From: Shinella sp. PSBB067
GTDB taxonomy: Bacteria > Pseudomonadota > Alphaproteobacteria > Rhizobiales > Rhizobiaceae
Direction of reading: 5' to 3'
DNA length: 64,000 nucleotides
Assembly (NCBI RefSeq): GCF_016839145.1
Contig: NZ_CP069303.1
Span: 3,766,001 to 3,830,000, forward strand
Position 1 is the stretch's first letter. Each line of letters begins with the position of its first letter. A program made the position numbers and the translations under genes. Below, piece by piece: positions 9,428 to 17,422 of this stretch. The notes under the pieces are model-generated. The model searched no databases, had not been told where the DNA came from, and worked only from the letters and a program-made list of their open reading frames with translations.

Positions 9428-10417
9428 ATGAGCATTGTAAGATCGCTTCTCACCCGCCGCGCCTTCAGTGCGCTCGCGGGTGCTGCCGTCCTCGCCACCA
9501 TGGCCCCGGCCTCCGCCTTCGCGCAGGACGTCACCATTCCGATCATCGTCAAGGACACCACGTCCTTCTACTGGCAGATCGTGCTGGCCGGCGCCCGCCA
9601 GGCCGGCAAGGACCTCGGCGTCAACGTGCCCGAACTCGGCGCCCAGTCGGAATCCGACATCAACGGCCAGATCAGCATCCTTGAAAACGCCGTCGCCGGC
9701 AGCCCGGCTGCCGTTGTCATCTCGCCGACGGAATTCAAGGCGCTCGGCAAGCCGGTCGACGAGGCGGCCAAGTCCGTGCCGATCATCGGCATCGACTCGG
9801 CGGCCGATTCCAAGGCCTTCACCTCGTTCCTGACGACCGACAACGTCCAGGGCGGCCGCATCGCCGCCGATGGCCTTGCCGCCGCCGTCAAGGCCGCGAC
9901 GGGCAAGGAGGAGGGCGCGATCGCCATCATCACCAGCCTGCCCGGCGTCGGTTCGCTCGACCAGCGCCGCGAGGGCTTCCTCGATCAGGTCAAGACGAAG
10001 TATCCGGGCTTCAAGGTCGTCGCCGACAAATATGCGGACGGCCAGGCCACGACGGGCCTCAACATGATGACCGACCTCATCACCGCCAATCCCGACCTCG
10101 TCGGCGTCTTCGCCTCCAACCTCATCATGGCGCAGGGCGTCGGCCAGGCGATCGCGGAGAACAAGCTCGGCGACAAGATCAAGGTCATCGGCTTCGACAG
10201 CGACGAGAAGACCGTCGGCTTCCTCAAGGAAGGGGTGCTCGCCGGCCTCGTCGTGCAGGACCCCTACCGCATGGGCTACGACGGCGTGAAGACGGCGCTC
10301 GCGGTCTCCAAGGGCGAGAAGGTCGAGACCTTCGTCGATACCGGCGCGAACCTCGTCACCAAGGACAACATGGCCGATCCGAAGATCGACGCCCTCCTGA
10401 ACCCGAAGGTGAACTGA
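9428..10417 (+). CDS. Sugar ABC transporter periplasmic binding protein (CUT2 family)
   Basis: A 329-residue ribose/galactose-type binding protein. An N-terminal signal peptide of about 32 residues carries TRRAF, a twin-arginine-like motif, followed by a hydrophobic stretch and AFA cleavage before QDV. The mature part has the Peripla_BP_4 fold with IPIIVKDTTSFYW at the start, ISPTEFKALGKPVDEA and IIGIDS in the middle, and VQDPYRMGYDGVKTAL near the end. It delivers the sugar to the downstream ATPase and permease. A hairpin between this gene and the ATPase gene would favour higher expression of the binding protein. The ligand is not readable from sequence; context suggests an aldose such as L-fucose. 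Confidence 0.92.
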   Translation: MSIVRSLLTRRAFSALAGAAVLATMAPASAFAQDVTIPIIVKDTTSFYWQIVLAGARQAGKDLGVNVPELGAQSESDINGQISILENAVAGSPAAVVISPTEFKALGKPVDEAAKSVPIIGIDSAADSKAFTSFLTTDNVQGGRIAADGLAAAVKAATGKEEGAIAIITSLPGVGSLDQRREGFLDQVKTKYPGFKVVADKYADGQATTGLNMMTDLITANPDLVGVFASNLIMAQGVGQAIAENKLGDKIKVIGFDSDEKTVGFLKEGVLAGLVVQDPYRMGYDGVKTALAVSKGEKVETFVDTGANLVTKDNMADPKIDALLNPKVN

Positions 10418-10430
10418 CGGTTTGACCGCC

Positions 10431-10460
10431 TCCCGCCCGGACGGCATCATCCGGGCGGGA
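10431..10460 (+). terminator. Intergenic hairpin after the binding-protein gene
   Basis: A perfect 11-bp stem (TCCCGCCCGGA, loop CGGCATCA, TCCGGGCGGGA) lies 13 bp after the stop. It lacks a T tract, so it is more likely an mRNA 3'-end stabiliser or processing site than a full terminator. Such hairpins are common between binding-protein and membrane-component genes. Confidence 0.65.
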
Positions 10461-10490
10461 CGCTTTCCGCGAACGAGGGAGGACGCAGCG

Positions 10491-12044
10491 ATGAGCAGCC
10501 TCGAAGAGCTCAGCCATCGGCATGAAGACGAGGCGAAACTCGCCGAATCCGACGCGGTGCCGCGCGGCGCGCCCATTCTCGAACTGCGCGGCTTGCAGAA
10601 GAAATACGGTCTCGTCGAGGCCCTGAAGCCCGCGACGATCACCTTCCTCGCCGGGGAGATCCACGCCATCGTCGGCGAGAACGGCGCGGGAAAATCCACC
10701 CTCATCAAGCTCCTGACCGGCGTCATCCGCCGCACGGCCGGCGAGGTCTACTGGTGCGGCAGGCCCGTGCAGCTCGCCACGCCGACCGAGGCGATCTCCC
10801 GGGGCATCAACGCCGTGCACCAGGAGGTCGTGCTGTGCCCGCACCTGTCCGTGGCGGCCAACATGTTCCTCGGCGACGAGATGAACCGCTACGGCCTGAT
10901 GCGCAAGGGCGCCATGGAGCGCGCCGCCCAGGCGGTGCTCGACGATCTCGGCTTCCAGCTCCCCGCCGCCGCCCTTCTCGGCACGCTCACCATCGGCCAG
11001 CAGCAGCTCGTCGCCACGGCCAGAGCCGCCATGCGCGGCATCCGCTTCCTCATCTTCGACGAGCCAACCGCTTATTTGACGCGCCAGGAATCCGCCCAGC
11101 TCTTCCGGCTCATCCGCCGGCTGCGAGACCAGGGCGTCACCATCGTCTATATCAGCCACCGCATGGAAGAGGTGTTCGAACTCGCCGACCGGGTCTCGGT
11201 GCTGCGCGACGGCGCCCATGTCGGCACGCGGCTGATCGGCGAGACCAATGAGAACGAGCTGATCGCGCTGATGATCAACCGCTCGATCGAGCAGATCTAC
11301 CACAAGGAGACGATGCCGGCCGGCGAGGTCATCGTCGAGACCCGCGGCCTCTCGGGCCCCGGCTTCGAGGATGTCTCGCTCACGGTGCGGTCCGGGCAGA
11401 TCGTCGGGCTCTACGGCCTCATCGGCGCGGGCCGCAGCGAATTCGCGCTCGGCCTCTATGGCCGCCAGCCGGTTTCCGCCGGCGAGATCCTCTGGGATGG
11501 CAGGAAGGTCGCCATTCCCAACGAGCGCGCGGCGATGGCGCTCGGCATCGCGCTTGCGCCGGAAAGCCGCCGCGACCAGGGCCTCTGCCTCAACCTGCCC
11601 ATCGGGCTCAACATCAACCTGCCGGTCTTCCGGCGCCTCAGCTCCGGCCTCGTGATCCGCAAGCGCGACGAGGCCGACAATGCCGACCGGCAGATCCGCG
11701 ACCTGCGCATCAAGACACCGTCGCGCCGCGTGCTCGTCTCCGCCATGTCCGGCGGCAACCAGCAGAAGATCGTCATCGGCAAGTGGCTGAGCCATGGGGC
11801 GCGGCTTTTCATCTTCGACGAGCCGACCGTCGGCGTCGACGTCGGCACCAAGGCGGAGATCTACCGCCTGTTCGCCGAGCTTCTGAAGCAGGGCGCCGGC
11901 ATCATCCTCATCTCGTCCTACCTGCCGGAAGTCTACGAGCTTTCCGACCGGCTGCATGTCTTCCGCGGCGGCCGTCTGGTCGCCAGCCACGACCACGGGG
12001 CGGCCTCGCACGAGGACGTCCTGACCCAGGCCATCGGCATCTGA
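10491..12044 (+). CDS. Sugar ABC transporter ATP-binding protein (RbsA/MglA type)
   Basis: A 517-residue protein with two fused ABC domains, as in CUT2 importers. Domain 1 (about 20-250) has Walker A GENGAGKSTL, a degenerate signature LTIGQQQL and Walker B FLIFDEPTAYLT. Domain 2 (about 270-510) has a degenerate Walker A (GLIGAGRSEF, lacking the usual Lys), the signature MSGGNQQK and Walker B FIFDEPTVGVDVG. One degenerate P-loop is normal for this family. The ATG at 10491 has GAGGGAGGA just upstream; an earlier in-frame start at 10422 would translate the hairpin. The permease gene follows after 28 bp. Confidence 0.94.
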   Translation: MSSLEELSHRHEDEAKLAESDAVPRGAPILELRGLQKKYGLVEALKPATITFLAGEIHAIVGENGAGKSTLIKLLTGVIRRTAGEVYWCGRPVQLATPTEAISRGINAVHQEVVLCPHLSVAANMFLGDEMNRYGLMRKGAMERAAQAVLDDLGFQLPAAALLGTLTIGQQQLVATARAAMRGIRFLIFDEPTAYLTRQESAQLFRLIRRLRDQGVTIVYISHRMEEVFELADRVSVLRDGAHVGTRLIGETNENELIALMINRSIEQIYHKETMPAGEVIVETRGLSGPGFEDVSLTVRSGQIVGLYGLIGAGRSEFALGLYGRQPVSAGEILWDGRKVAIPNERAAMALGIALAPESRRDQGLCLNLPIGLNINLPVFRRLSSGLVIRKRDEADNADRQIRDLRIKTPSRRVLVSAMSGGNQQKIVIGKWLSHGARLFIFDEPTVGVDVGTKAEIYRLFAELLKQGAGIILISSYLPEVYELSDRLHVFRGGRLVASHDHGAASHEDVLTQAIGI

Positions 12045-12072
12045 ACCGCCGCGCGAAAAAGGGAGAAGAAGC

Positions 12073-13047
12073 ATGAGCGTGGAGACGACGACGGAAAGCG
12101 CCCCGGCGCCGAAGCGGGGCACCAACATCCTGCTCGGCCTGACGCTGCTCGGCCTGCTGCTGGCGCTGTGGCTGGCCCTCGGGCTTGCGACGCACGCCTT
12201 CTGGACGCCGAACAACATCTCGAACCTGCTGCGGCAGGGGGCGATGACGGCGATCCTGGCGGTCGGCCAGACCTTCGTGATCATCACGGCCGGCATCGAC
12301 CTTTCCGTCGGGGCTATCGTCGGCTTTACCAGCGTCATCGTCGCCTGGCTGCTGCAGGCCGGCGTGCCGCTCTGGGCGGCGATCGTCCTGACGCTGCTGA
12401 TCGGCGTCGCCATCGGCGCGTTCCACGGCTTCGGCATCGTGCGCATGGGCCTGCCGCCCTTCATCATCACGCTGGCGACGCTCACCTCGCTGCGCGGCAT
12501 CGGCCTCCTCATCACCAACGGCTCGACGATCTCGATCAGCCACGAGGGCTTCACCAATTTCTCCCGCGCCGATTTCCTCGGCGTGCCGAGCCTGTTCTGG
12601 ATGGTCGTGCTGGTGGCGATCCCCGCCTTCGTCTTCCTCCATCTCTCCCGCTTCGGCCGTTATCTCTTCGCCGTCGGCTCGAACAAGGAGGCCGCGCGCC
12701 TGTCGGGCGTGAATGTCGACCGCACCATCTATCTCGCCTATATCCTCTCGGCCACCTGCGCCGCCTTCGTCGGCCTGCTGCTCGCCTCGCGCATCGGCAT
12801 CGGCAACGCCACCCAGGCGGAAGGCTGGGAGCTTCAGGCGATCGCCTCCTCGGTCATCGGCGGCACCAGCCTCTTCGGCGCGGTCGGCTCCATCCACGGC
12901 CCGCTGCTCGGCGCCTTCATCCTGGCGACCATCAACAACGGGGCGAACCTCCTCAACGTGAACTCCTTCTGGCAGCGCATCATCACGGGCCTGCTGATCA
13001 TCGTCATCGTCTATTTCGACCAGTTGCGCCGCCGCGGAAGCCGCTGA
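12073..13047 (+). CDS. Sugar ABC transporter permease (RbsC type)
   Basis: A 324-residue inner-membrane permease with about eight to ten hydrophobic segments and the family motif GIDLSVGAIVGF near residue 75. The C-terminal EGWELQAIASSVIGGTSLFG segment holds the EAA-like coupling region. It forms the translocation pore for the upstream binding protein and ATPase. The ATG is preceded by GGGAGAAGAAG. The zinc dehydrogenase gene starts one base after the stop. Confidence 0.93.
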   Translation: MSVETTTESAPAPKRGTNILLGLTLLGLLLALWLALGLATHAFWTPNNISNLLRQGAMTAILAVGQTFVIITAGIDLSVGAIVGFTSVIVAWLLQAGVPLWAAIVLTLLIGVAIGAFHGFGIVRMGLPPFIITLATLTSLRGIGLLITNGSTISISHEGFTNFSRADFLGVPSLFWMVVLVAIPAFVFLHLSRFGRYLFAVGSNKEAARLSGVNVDRTIYLAYILSATCAAFVGLLLASRIGIGNATQAEGWELQAIASSVIGGTSLFGAVGSIHGPLLGAFILATINNGANLLNVNSFWQRIITGLLIIVIVYFDQLRRRGSR

Positions 13048-13048
13048 G

Positions 13049-14080
13049 ATGAAAGCCGTCGTCTGCATGGAACCCGGCCGCCTCGAGGCGGTCGACCGTG
13101 ACCCTCCGGCCGGCCCCGCCGCGGGCTGGGTGCGCCTCGCCGTCAGCCATGTCGGCATCTGCGGCACGGACTACCATATCTTCGAGGGCAAGCACCCGTT
13201 CCTCGACTATCCCCGCGTCATGGGCCACGAGGTCTCGGCCACCGTCGTCGATCCCGGCACGAGCGCCCTTGCCGCCGGCACGCCGGTCGTGGTGAATCCC
13301 TACATTTCCTGCGGCACCTGCATCGCCTGCCGGAAGGGCAAGCCGAACTGCTGCACCGCGATCCGCGTGCTCGGCGTCCACACCGACGGCGCCTTCTGCG
13401 AGGAAATCCTGCTGCCGGCGGAAAACCTCTATCCTTCCGGCGGCCTCTCGCTGGAGGCCGCCGCGACCGTCGAGTTCCTGGCGATCGGCGCCCATGCGGT
13501 CCGCCGCGCGGCAGCGCCCGCGGGCTCCGGCGCCCTCGTCATCGGCGCCGGCCCCATCGGCCTCGGCACCGCGCTGTTTTCCCGCATCGCCGGCCATGAC
13601 GTGACGCTGATGGACATGTCAGGCGAACGGCTCGCCATGGCCGCCGGGCGTTTCGGCCTTGAAAAGGGCATCCTCGCCGGGCCGGCCGCCGCGGAGGCGG
13701 TGCGCCGGGCAACCGGCGGCGACGGTTTCGACGTGGTCTTCGATGCAACGGGTCATGTGGCCTCGATGGAAACCGCCTTCGCCCATGTCGCCCATGGCGG
13801 CACGCTGGTCCTGGTCAGCGTGGTGAAGGAGGACATCCGCTTCTCCGATCCCGAATTCCACAAGCGGGAGATGACGCTGATCGGCAGCCGCAACGCGACG
13901 CGCGCCGATTTCGAGCATGTCATGGCCTCCATCCGCGATGGCCGGGTGCCGGTGGAGGCGCTCGTCACCCACCGCACGGTGCTCGATCGCGTCCCCGTCG
14001 ACCTCGCCCGCTGGGCGACGGAGAAATCGGGTCTCATCAAGGCTGTCGTGCGTGTCGCCGATAGCGGCGGGGGAGGCTGA
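13049..14080 (+). CDS. Zinc-dependent alcohol/polyol dehydrogenase (MDR superfamily)
   Basis: A 343-residue medium-chain dehydrogenase. The catalytic zinc site is shown by GICGTDYH near residue 35 and GHEVSATV near 60. The structural zinc lobe has four closely spaced Cys in SCGTCIACRKGKPNCC. The Rossmann motif is VIGAGPIGLGTALF near residue 165. Relatives include sorbitol, L-idonate and L-galactonate dehydrogenases. Direct linkage to the importer (1-bp gap) suggests it oxidises a hydroxyl of the imported sugar or its acid. The substrate is unknown. Confidence 0.88.
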   Translation: MKAVVCMEPGRLEAVDRDPPAGPAAGWVRLAVSHVGICGTDYHIFEGKHPFLDYPRVMGHEVSATVVDPGTSALAAGTPVVVNPYISCGTCIACRKGKPNCCTAIRVLGVHTDGAFCEEILLPAENLYPSGGLSLEAAATVEFLAIGAHAVRRAAAPAGSGALVIGAGPIGLGTALFSRIAGHDVTLMDMSGERLAMAAGRFGLEKGILAGPAAAEAVRRATGGDGFDVVFDATGHVASMETAFAHVAHGGTLVLVSVVKEDIRFSDPEFHKREMTLIGSRNATRADFEHVMASIRDGRVPVEALVTHRTVLDRVPVDLARWATEKSGLIKAVVRVADSGGGG

Positions 14081-14092
14081 TTCCCGTTCATT

Positions 14093-14114
14093 CCCGCGAA
14101 AGGATCGCGGGTTT
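14093..14114 (+). terminator. Weak hairpin after the sugar operon
   Basis: A 7-bp stem (CCCGCGA, loop AAGGA, TCGCGGG) followed by only TTT starts 12 bp after the dehydrogenase stop. It may end the sugar transcript, but the short T tract makes this uncertain. Confidence 0.4.
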
Positions 14115-14143
14115 AGGATGATTTCGTGGAATGTTGCCACGCA

Positions 14144-14167
14144 GCGAAAACCTGATAGTGTTTTCGC
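14144..14167. repeat. 8-bp inverted repeat upstream of phaZ
   Basis: GCGAAAAC and GTTTTCGC are perfectly complementary and separated by CTGATAGT, in the 157-bp gap before phaZ. TTGCCA at 14134-14139 could be a -35 element, which would place the repeat over the spacer and -10. It could be an operator; no regulator can be named. Confidence 0.35.
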
Positions 14168-14237
14168 AACTGCGGAAACCGGGTGAGACGGCGCGTCGGG
14201 CATAGGCCCTGCGCCGGGAAATGGGATAACGCGTCGG

Positions 14238-15527
14238 ATGTATTATCAGCTCTACGAACTCAATCATGCGATGATGGCGCCCTGGCGCGCCGCCGCGGAC
14301 CAGATGCGCCTCGCCTTCCGCAATCCGCTCAATCCGCTCGCCCACACCTATTTCGGCCGCACCATGGCGGCCGGCTTCGAGGTGCTCGAACGCACAACCC
14401 GGCGCTACGGCAAGCCGGAATTCGGCCTCGATACCACGCTCATCGACGGCAAGTCCGTTTCAGTCCATGAAAAGGTCGTCTGGCAGCGCCCCTTCTGCAA
14501 CCTCATCCATTTCGAGCGCTGTCTGCCGGCCGGCCACCGCAAGGACCCGAAGATCCTGATCGTCGCGCCGATGTCGGGCCACTATGCGACGCTGCTGCGT
14601 GGCACGGTCGAGGCGATGCTTCCCCACGCCGAAGTGCACATCACCGACTGGATCGACGCGCGCATGGTGCCGCTCTCCGAAGGCACCTTCGATCTCGACG
14701 ACTATATCGACTACGTCATCCAGATGCTGCATGCGCTCGGGCCGGATACCCATGTCATCGCCGTCTGCCAGCCGGCCGTGCCGGTCCTGGCCGCCGTCGC
14801 GGTCATGGAGGCGGACGACGACCCGCTCTCGCCCTCCACCATGACGCTGATGGGCGGGCCGATCGACACGCGCATCAACCCGACCGCCGTGAACAAGCTC
14901 GCGGAGGAAAAGCCGATCGAGTGGTTCCGCGACAATGTCGTCATGCCCGTGCCGTGGCCGCAGCCGGGCTTCATGCGCATGGTCTATCCGGGCTTCCTGC
15001 AGCTTTCCGGCTTCATGTCGATGAACCTCGACCGCCACGTCATCGCGCACAAGGAGTTCTTCGCCCATCTCGTGAAGAATGACGGCGATGCCGCCGAAAA
15101 GCACCGCGACTTCTACGACGAATACCTTGCCGTCATGGACCTGACGGCCGAATTCTACCTGCAGACGGTGGAGACGGTCTTCATGAAGCACGCCCTGCCG
15201 AAGGGCGAGATGATGCACCGCGCGCGCGCCGTCGACACGACGGCGATCCGCAAGGTGGCGCTGCTGACCGTCGAGGGCGAGAACGACGACATTTCCGGCG
15301 TCGGCCAGACCAAGGCGGCGCAGACCATCTGCACCAACATCCCCGCCGACATGCGCATGCACTACATGCAGCCGGATGTCGGCCACTATGGCGTCTTCAA
15401 CGGCTCGCGCTTCCGCAAGGAGATCGCGCCGCGCATCCTCTCCTTCATCGCCGCGCACGGCAAGGCGACGAAGGCAAAGCCGGTGCCGCGCGTCATCAAG
15501 GGCGGGAAATCCGGCGACGCCGCCTGA
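14238..15527 (+). CDS. phaZ: Intracellular polyhydroxyalkanoate depolymerase
   Basis: A 429-residue intracellular PHB depolymerase of the PhaZ type. It has an alpha/beta-hydrolase core with a cysteine in the nucleophile elbow (AVCQPAVP, Cys177), which is characteristic of the intracellular family, in place of the lipase-box serine. Other motifs are PMSGHYATLLRGTVE near residue 112, HITDWIDAR near 134, and a C-terminal VGHYGVFNGSRFR containing the probable catalytic His. The enzyme mobilises stored polyhydroxybutyrate in the cytoplasm. It is transcribed alone, with an inverted repeat in its promoter region. Confidence 0.93.
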   Translation: MYYQLYELNHAMMAPWRAAADQMRLAFRNPLNPLAHTYFGRTMAAGFEVLERTTRRYGKPEFGLDTTLIDGKSVSVHEKVVWQRPFCNLIHFERCLPAGHRKDPKILIVAPMSGHYATLLRGTVEAMLPHAEVHITDWIDARMVPLSEGTFDLDDYIDYVIQMLHALGPDTHVIAVCQPAVPVLAAVAVMEADDDPLSPSTMTLMGGPIDTRINPTAVNKLAEEKPIEWFRDNVVMPVPWPQPGFMRMVYPGFLQLSGFMSMNLDRHVIAHKEFFAHLVKNDGDAAEKHRDFYDEYLAVMDLTAEFYLQTVETVFMKHALPKGEMMHRARAVDTTAIRKVALLTVEGENDDISGVGQTKAAQTICTNIPADMRMHYMQPDVGHYGVFNGSRFRKEIAPRILSFIAAHGKATKAKPVPRVIKGGKSGDAA

Positions 15528-15655
15528 TTTTCCGGGCTCGTTTCAGGTACTTGCCCGATTCTGCCGGGCATCGTCTTGAACGCCGCATGCGCGCTGCCCA
15601 CATCGGAATCACCGGAAGCCGGAGTGGTTTCCGCCGATCGTGAGGAAGATTGCAC

Positions 15656-16096
15656 ATGAACCAGTCAGCACTGATCCGTCCGGACTGGACGCCTGCGACC
15701 ATCGCCCTGATGGTGCTCGGCTTCGTGGTGTTCTGGCCGCTCGGCCTTGCCATGCTTGCCTACATCATCTTCGGTGACCGCCTGAAAAACTTCAAGAAGG
15801 ACGCCAACGACACCGTGGACGGCATGTTCGCCTCCTGCCGCGGCAAGTTCCGTGGCGGCCGTGGCCGTGGCCGCGCCTTCCGCAACGCCACCGGCAACGG
15901 CGCTTTCGACGACTGGCGCGACGCCGAGCTCGCCCGCCTCGACGAGGAGCGCCGCAAGCTCGACGAGATGCGCGAGGAGTTCGATTCCTATGTCCGCGAA
16001 CTGCGCCGCGCCAAGGACCAGGAGGAGTTCGACCGCTTCATGCGCGAACGCCGCGCCAATGGCCAGGGCGACGTGCCGGGCTTCCCGGCCACGTAA
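15656..16096 (+). CDS. DUF2852 family membrane-anchored protein
   Basis: A 146-residue protein with one N-terminal hydrophobic segment (about residues 12-38, ending in AYIIFGD). An Arg/Gly-rich linker follows (RGGRGRGRAFRN). The C-terminal half is a highly charged helix, rich in Arg, Glu and Asp, likely a coiled coil (LARLDEERRKLDEMREEFD). This matches DUF2852, a family of unknown function common in Rhizobiales. GAGGAAG lies upstream of the ATG at 15656; a TTG two codons earlier is less likely. A terminator follows. Confidence 0.85.
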   Translation: MNQSALIRPDWTPATIALMVLGFVVFWPLGLAMLAYIIFGDRLKNFKKDANDTVDGMFASCRGKFRGGRGRGRAFRNATGNGAFDDWRDAELARLDEERRKLDEMREEFDSYVRELRRAKDQEEFDRFMRERRANGQGDVPGFPAT

Positions 16097-16122
16097 CGAC
16101 GCTTGGGGCAGTCCGTTCCCCA

Positions 16123-16208
16123 CCCTCCGTCATCCTCGGGCTCGACCCGAGGATCCACGCGCCGCTCGCGACGTGGATGTTGGGCCAACGCCGACCATGA
16201 CGGCAGGG
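16123..16208. repeat. Palindromic intergenic repeat element
   Basis: About 86 bp of nested inverted repeats lie between the DUF2852 gene and its terminator. The inner stem is ATCCTCGGG (16132-16140) with CCCGAGGAT (16146-16154). The outer arms are CCCTCCGTCAT at the left end and ATGACGGCAGGG at the right end. The inner motif (GTCATCCTCGGGCTCGACC) resembles short dispersed palindromes that are common in Rhizobiales intergenic DNA. Confidence 0.65.
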
Positions 16209-16235
16209 TAAGAAACGGGAATCAAGCAAAGCATC

Positions 16236-16260
16236 ACCGGCGCCAAGTGCGCCGGTTTTT
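16236..16260 (+). terminator. Intrinsic terminator of the DUF2852 gene
   Basis: An 8-bp stem (ACCGGCGC, loop CAAGT, GCGCCGGT) is followed by TTTT, giving a five-T run at 16256-16260. It lies before the metallopeptidase gene. Confidence 0.75.
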
Positions 16261-16293
16261 CGTCGAGGCGTTTCAGCGGCCCTCGAATCGGCT

Positions 16294-17067
16294 ATGAAAG
16301 GCAGCATGTTCTCCCTGGTTCGAAAGCCCCGCAAGGCCCTGAAGACCCCGCCTCAGCCGGAACGGCGCGAGATCGACGTCAATGGCCGGGCCCTGCCGCT
16401 CACCATAAGGCGGGATCTGCGCGCCACGCGCCTGACGCTGCGCATCGAGCCCGGCGGCCGCGCTCTGCGCATGACGGTACCGAACGGCATTGCCGAGCGC
16501 GACATCCGCGAATTCCTCGCCCGCCATCAGGGCTGGCTGATGACGAAGCTGGCAAGATTCCGCTCCACCAACGAACTGGAAGACGGCGGCTATGTCATGA
16601 TCCGTGGCGTCGCCCACCGCATCGAGGCGACGGGCAGGCTGCGCGGGCTGACCGAGGCCGTCATCGTCGACGACGAGGCGGTGCTGCGCGTCGGCGGCAT
16701 GGAGGAGAGCATTCCCCGCCGCATCGGCGATTTCCTGAAGAAGGAGGCGCGGCTGGAGCTGGACAGGCTCGTCGCCGTCCATGCCGGGCGCATCGGCAGG
16801 CGCGTGAAGTCGCTGACGCTGCGCGATACCCGCAGCCGCTGGGGCTCCTGCTCGGCGGACGGCGCGCTCAGCTTCTCCTGGCGCATCGCCATGGCCCCGC
16901 CCCATGTCATCGACTATCTCGCCGCCCATGAGGTGGCCCATCTGCGCGAGATGAATCACAGCGCCGCCTTCTGGGCGCTCTGCGCGCAGCTCTGCCCGGC
17001 CACCGAGGAGGCCAAGCGCTGGCTGAAGCGCAACGGCAGCCTGCTGCACGCGGTCGATTTCGGCTAA
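16294..17067 (+). CDS. YgjP/DUF45-type metallopeptidase
   Basis: A 257-residue protein of the YgjP-like (DUF45, WLM/SprT-like) family. The zinc-protease motif HEVAHLREMNH starts near residue 211, and the family signature SRWGSCS is near residue 181. The N-terminal half (about 20-100) is the beta-rich domain of the family, with RRDLRATRLTLRI. The natural substrate is unknown. The ATG at 16294 gives a complete family-length protein; an internal Met at residue 5 is an alternative. It is convergent with the small membrane-protein gene. Confidence 0.87.
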   Translation: MKGSMFSLVRKPRKALKTPPQPERREIDVNGRALPLTIRRDLRATRLTLRIEPGGRALRMTVPNGIAERDIREFLARHQGWLMTKLARFRSTNELEDGGYVMIRGVAHRIEATGRLRGLTEAVIVDDEAVLRVGGMEESIPRRIGDFLKKEARLELDRLVAVHAGRIGRRVKSLTLRDTRSRWGSCSADGALSFSWRIAMAPPHVIDYLAAHEVAHLREMNHSAAFWALCAQLCPATEEAKRWLKRNGSLLHAVDFG

Positions 17068-17094
17068 GCGGCTTCGGCCCGGAGCGGCCGCCGG

Positions 17095-17292
17095 CTAGCG
17101 GCCCCGGTCCGCCAGCGCCTCGCGGATCTTCCTGTCGGTCTTGTACTGCCCCAGCGCATAGACCGCCCAGATCGCCGCCGGCAGCCAGCCGATCAGCGTG
17201 ATCTGCAGGATGAGGCAGATGATGCCTGCAATCGGCCGCCCGATCGTGAAAAAGACGAGAAAGGGCAGCAGGATGGCAATGATGAGGCGCAT
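17095..17292 (-). CDS. YqaE/Pmp3-family small membrane protein
   Basis: A 65-residue protein with two hydrophobic helices (about 3-22 and 28-46) joined by a short turn, matching the Pmp3/YqaE family. A basic tail (KTDRKIREALADRGR) follows. Family members are inner-membrane proteolipids linked to salt or membrane stress. I chose the ATG at 17292 because GGAGA lies 6-10 bp upstream and the first helix follows at once, as usual; an upstream in-frame start at 17322 adds ten atypical residues. Confidence 0.83.
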   Translation of the reverse strand: MRLIIAILLPFLVFFTIGRPIAGIICLILQITLIGWLPAAIWAVYALGQYKTDRKIREALADRGR

Positions 17293-17422
17293 GGGTGTCT
17301 CCGGTCTTGGTCCTCCCTCCATATGGGCTCGCGCGAACCGGGTGCAAGGGGCGGCGGTTCCCGGGGACCGGGCGCCGTCTTTCGGCTCGACTCTTCCGGT
17401 GATTCATGCGACTTCCTGCGCC

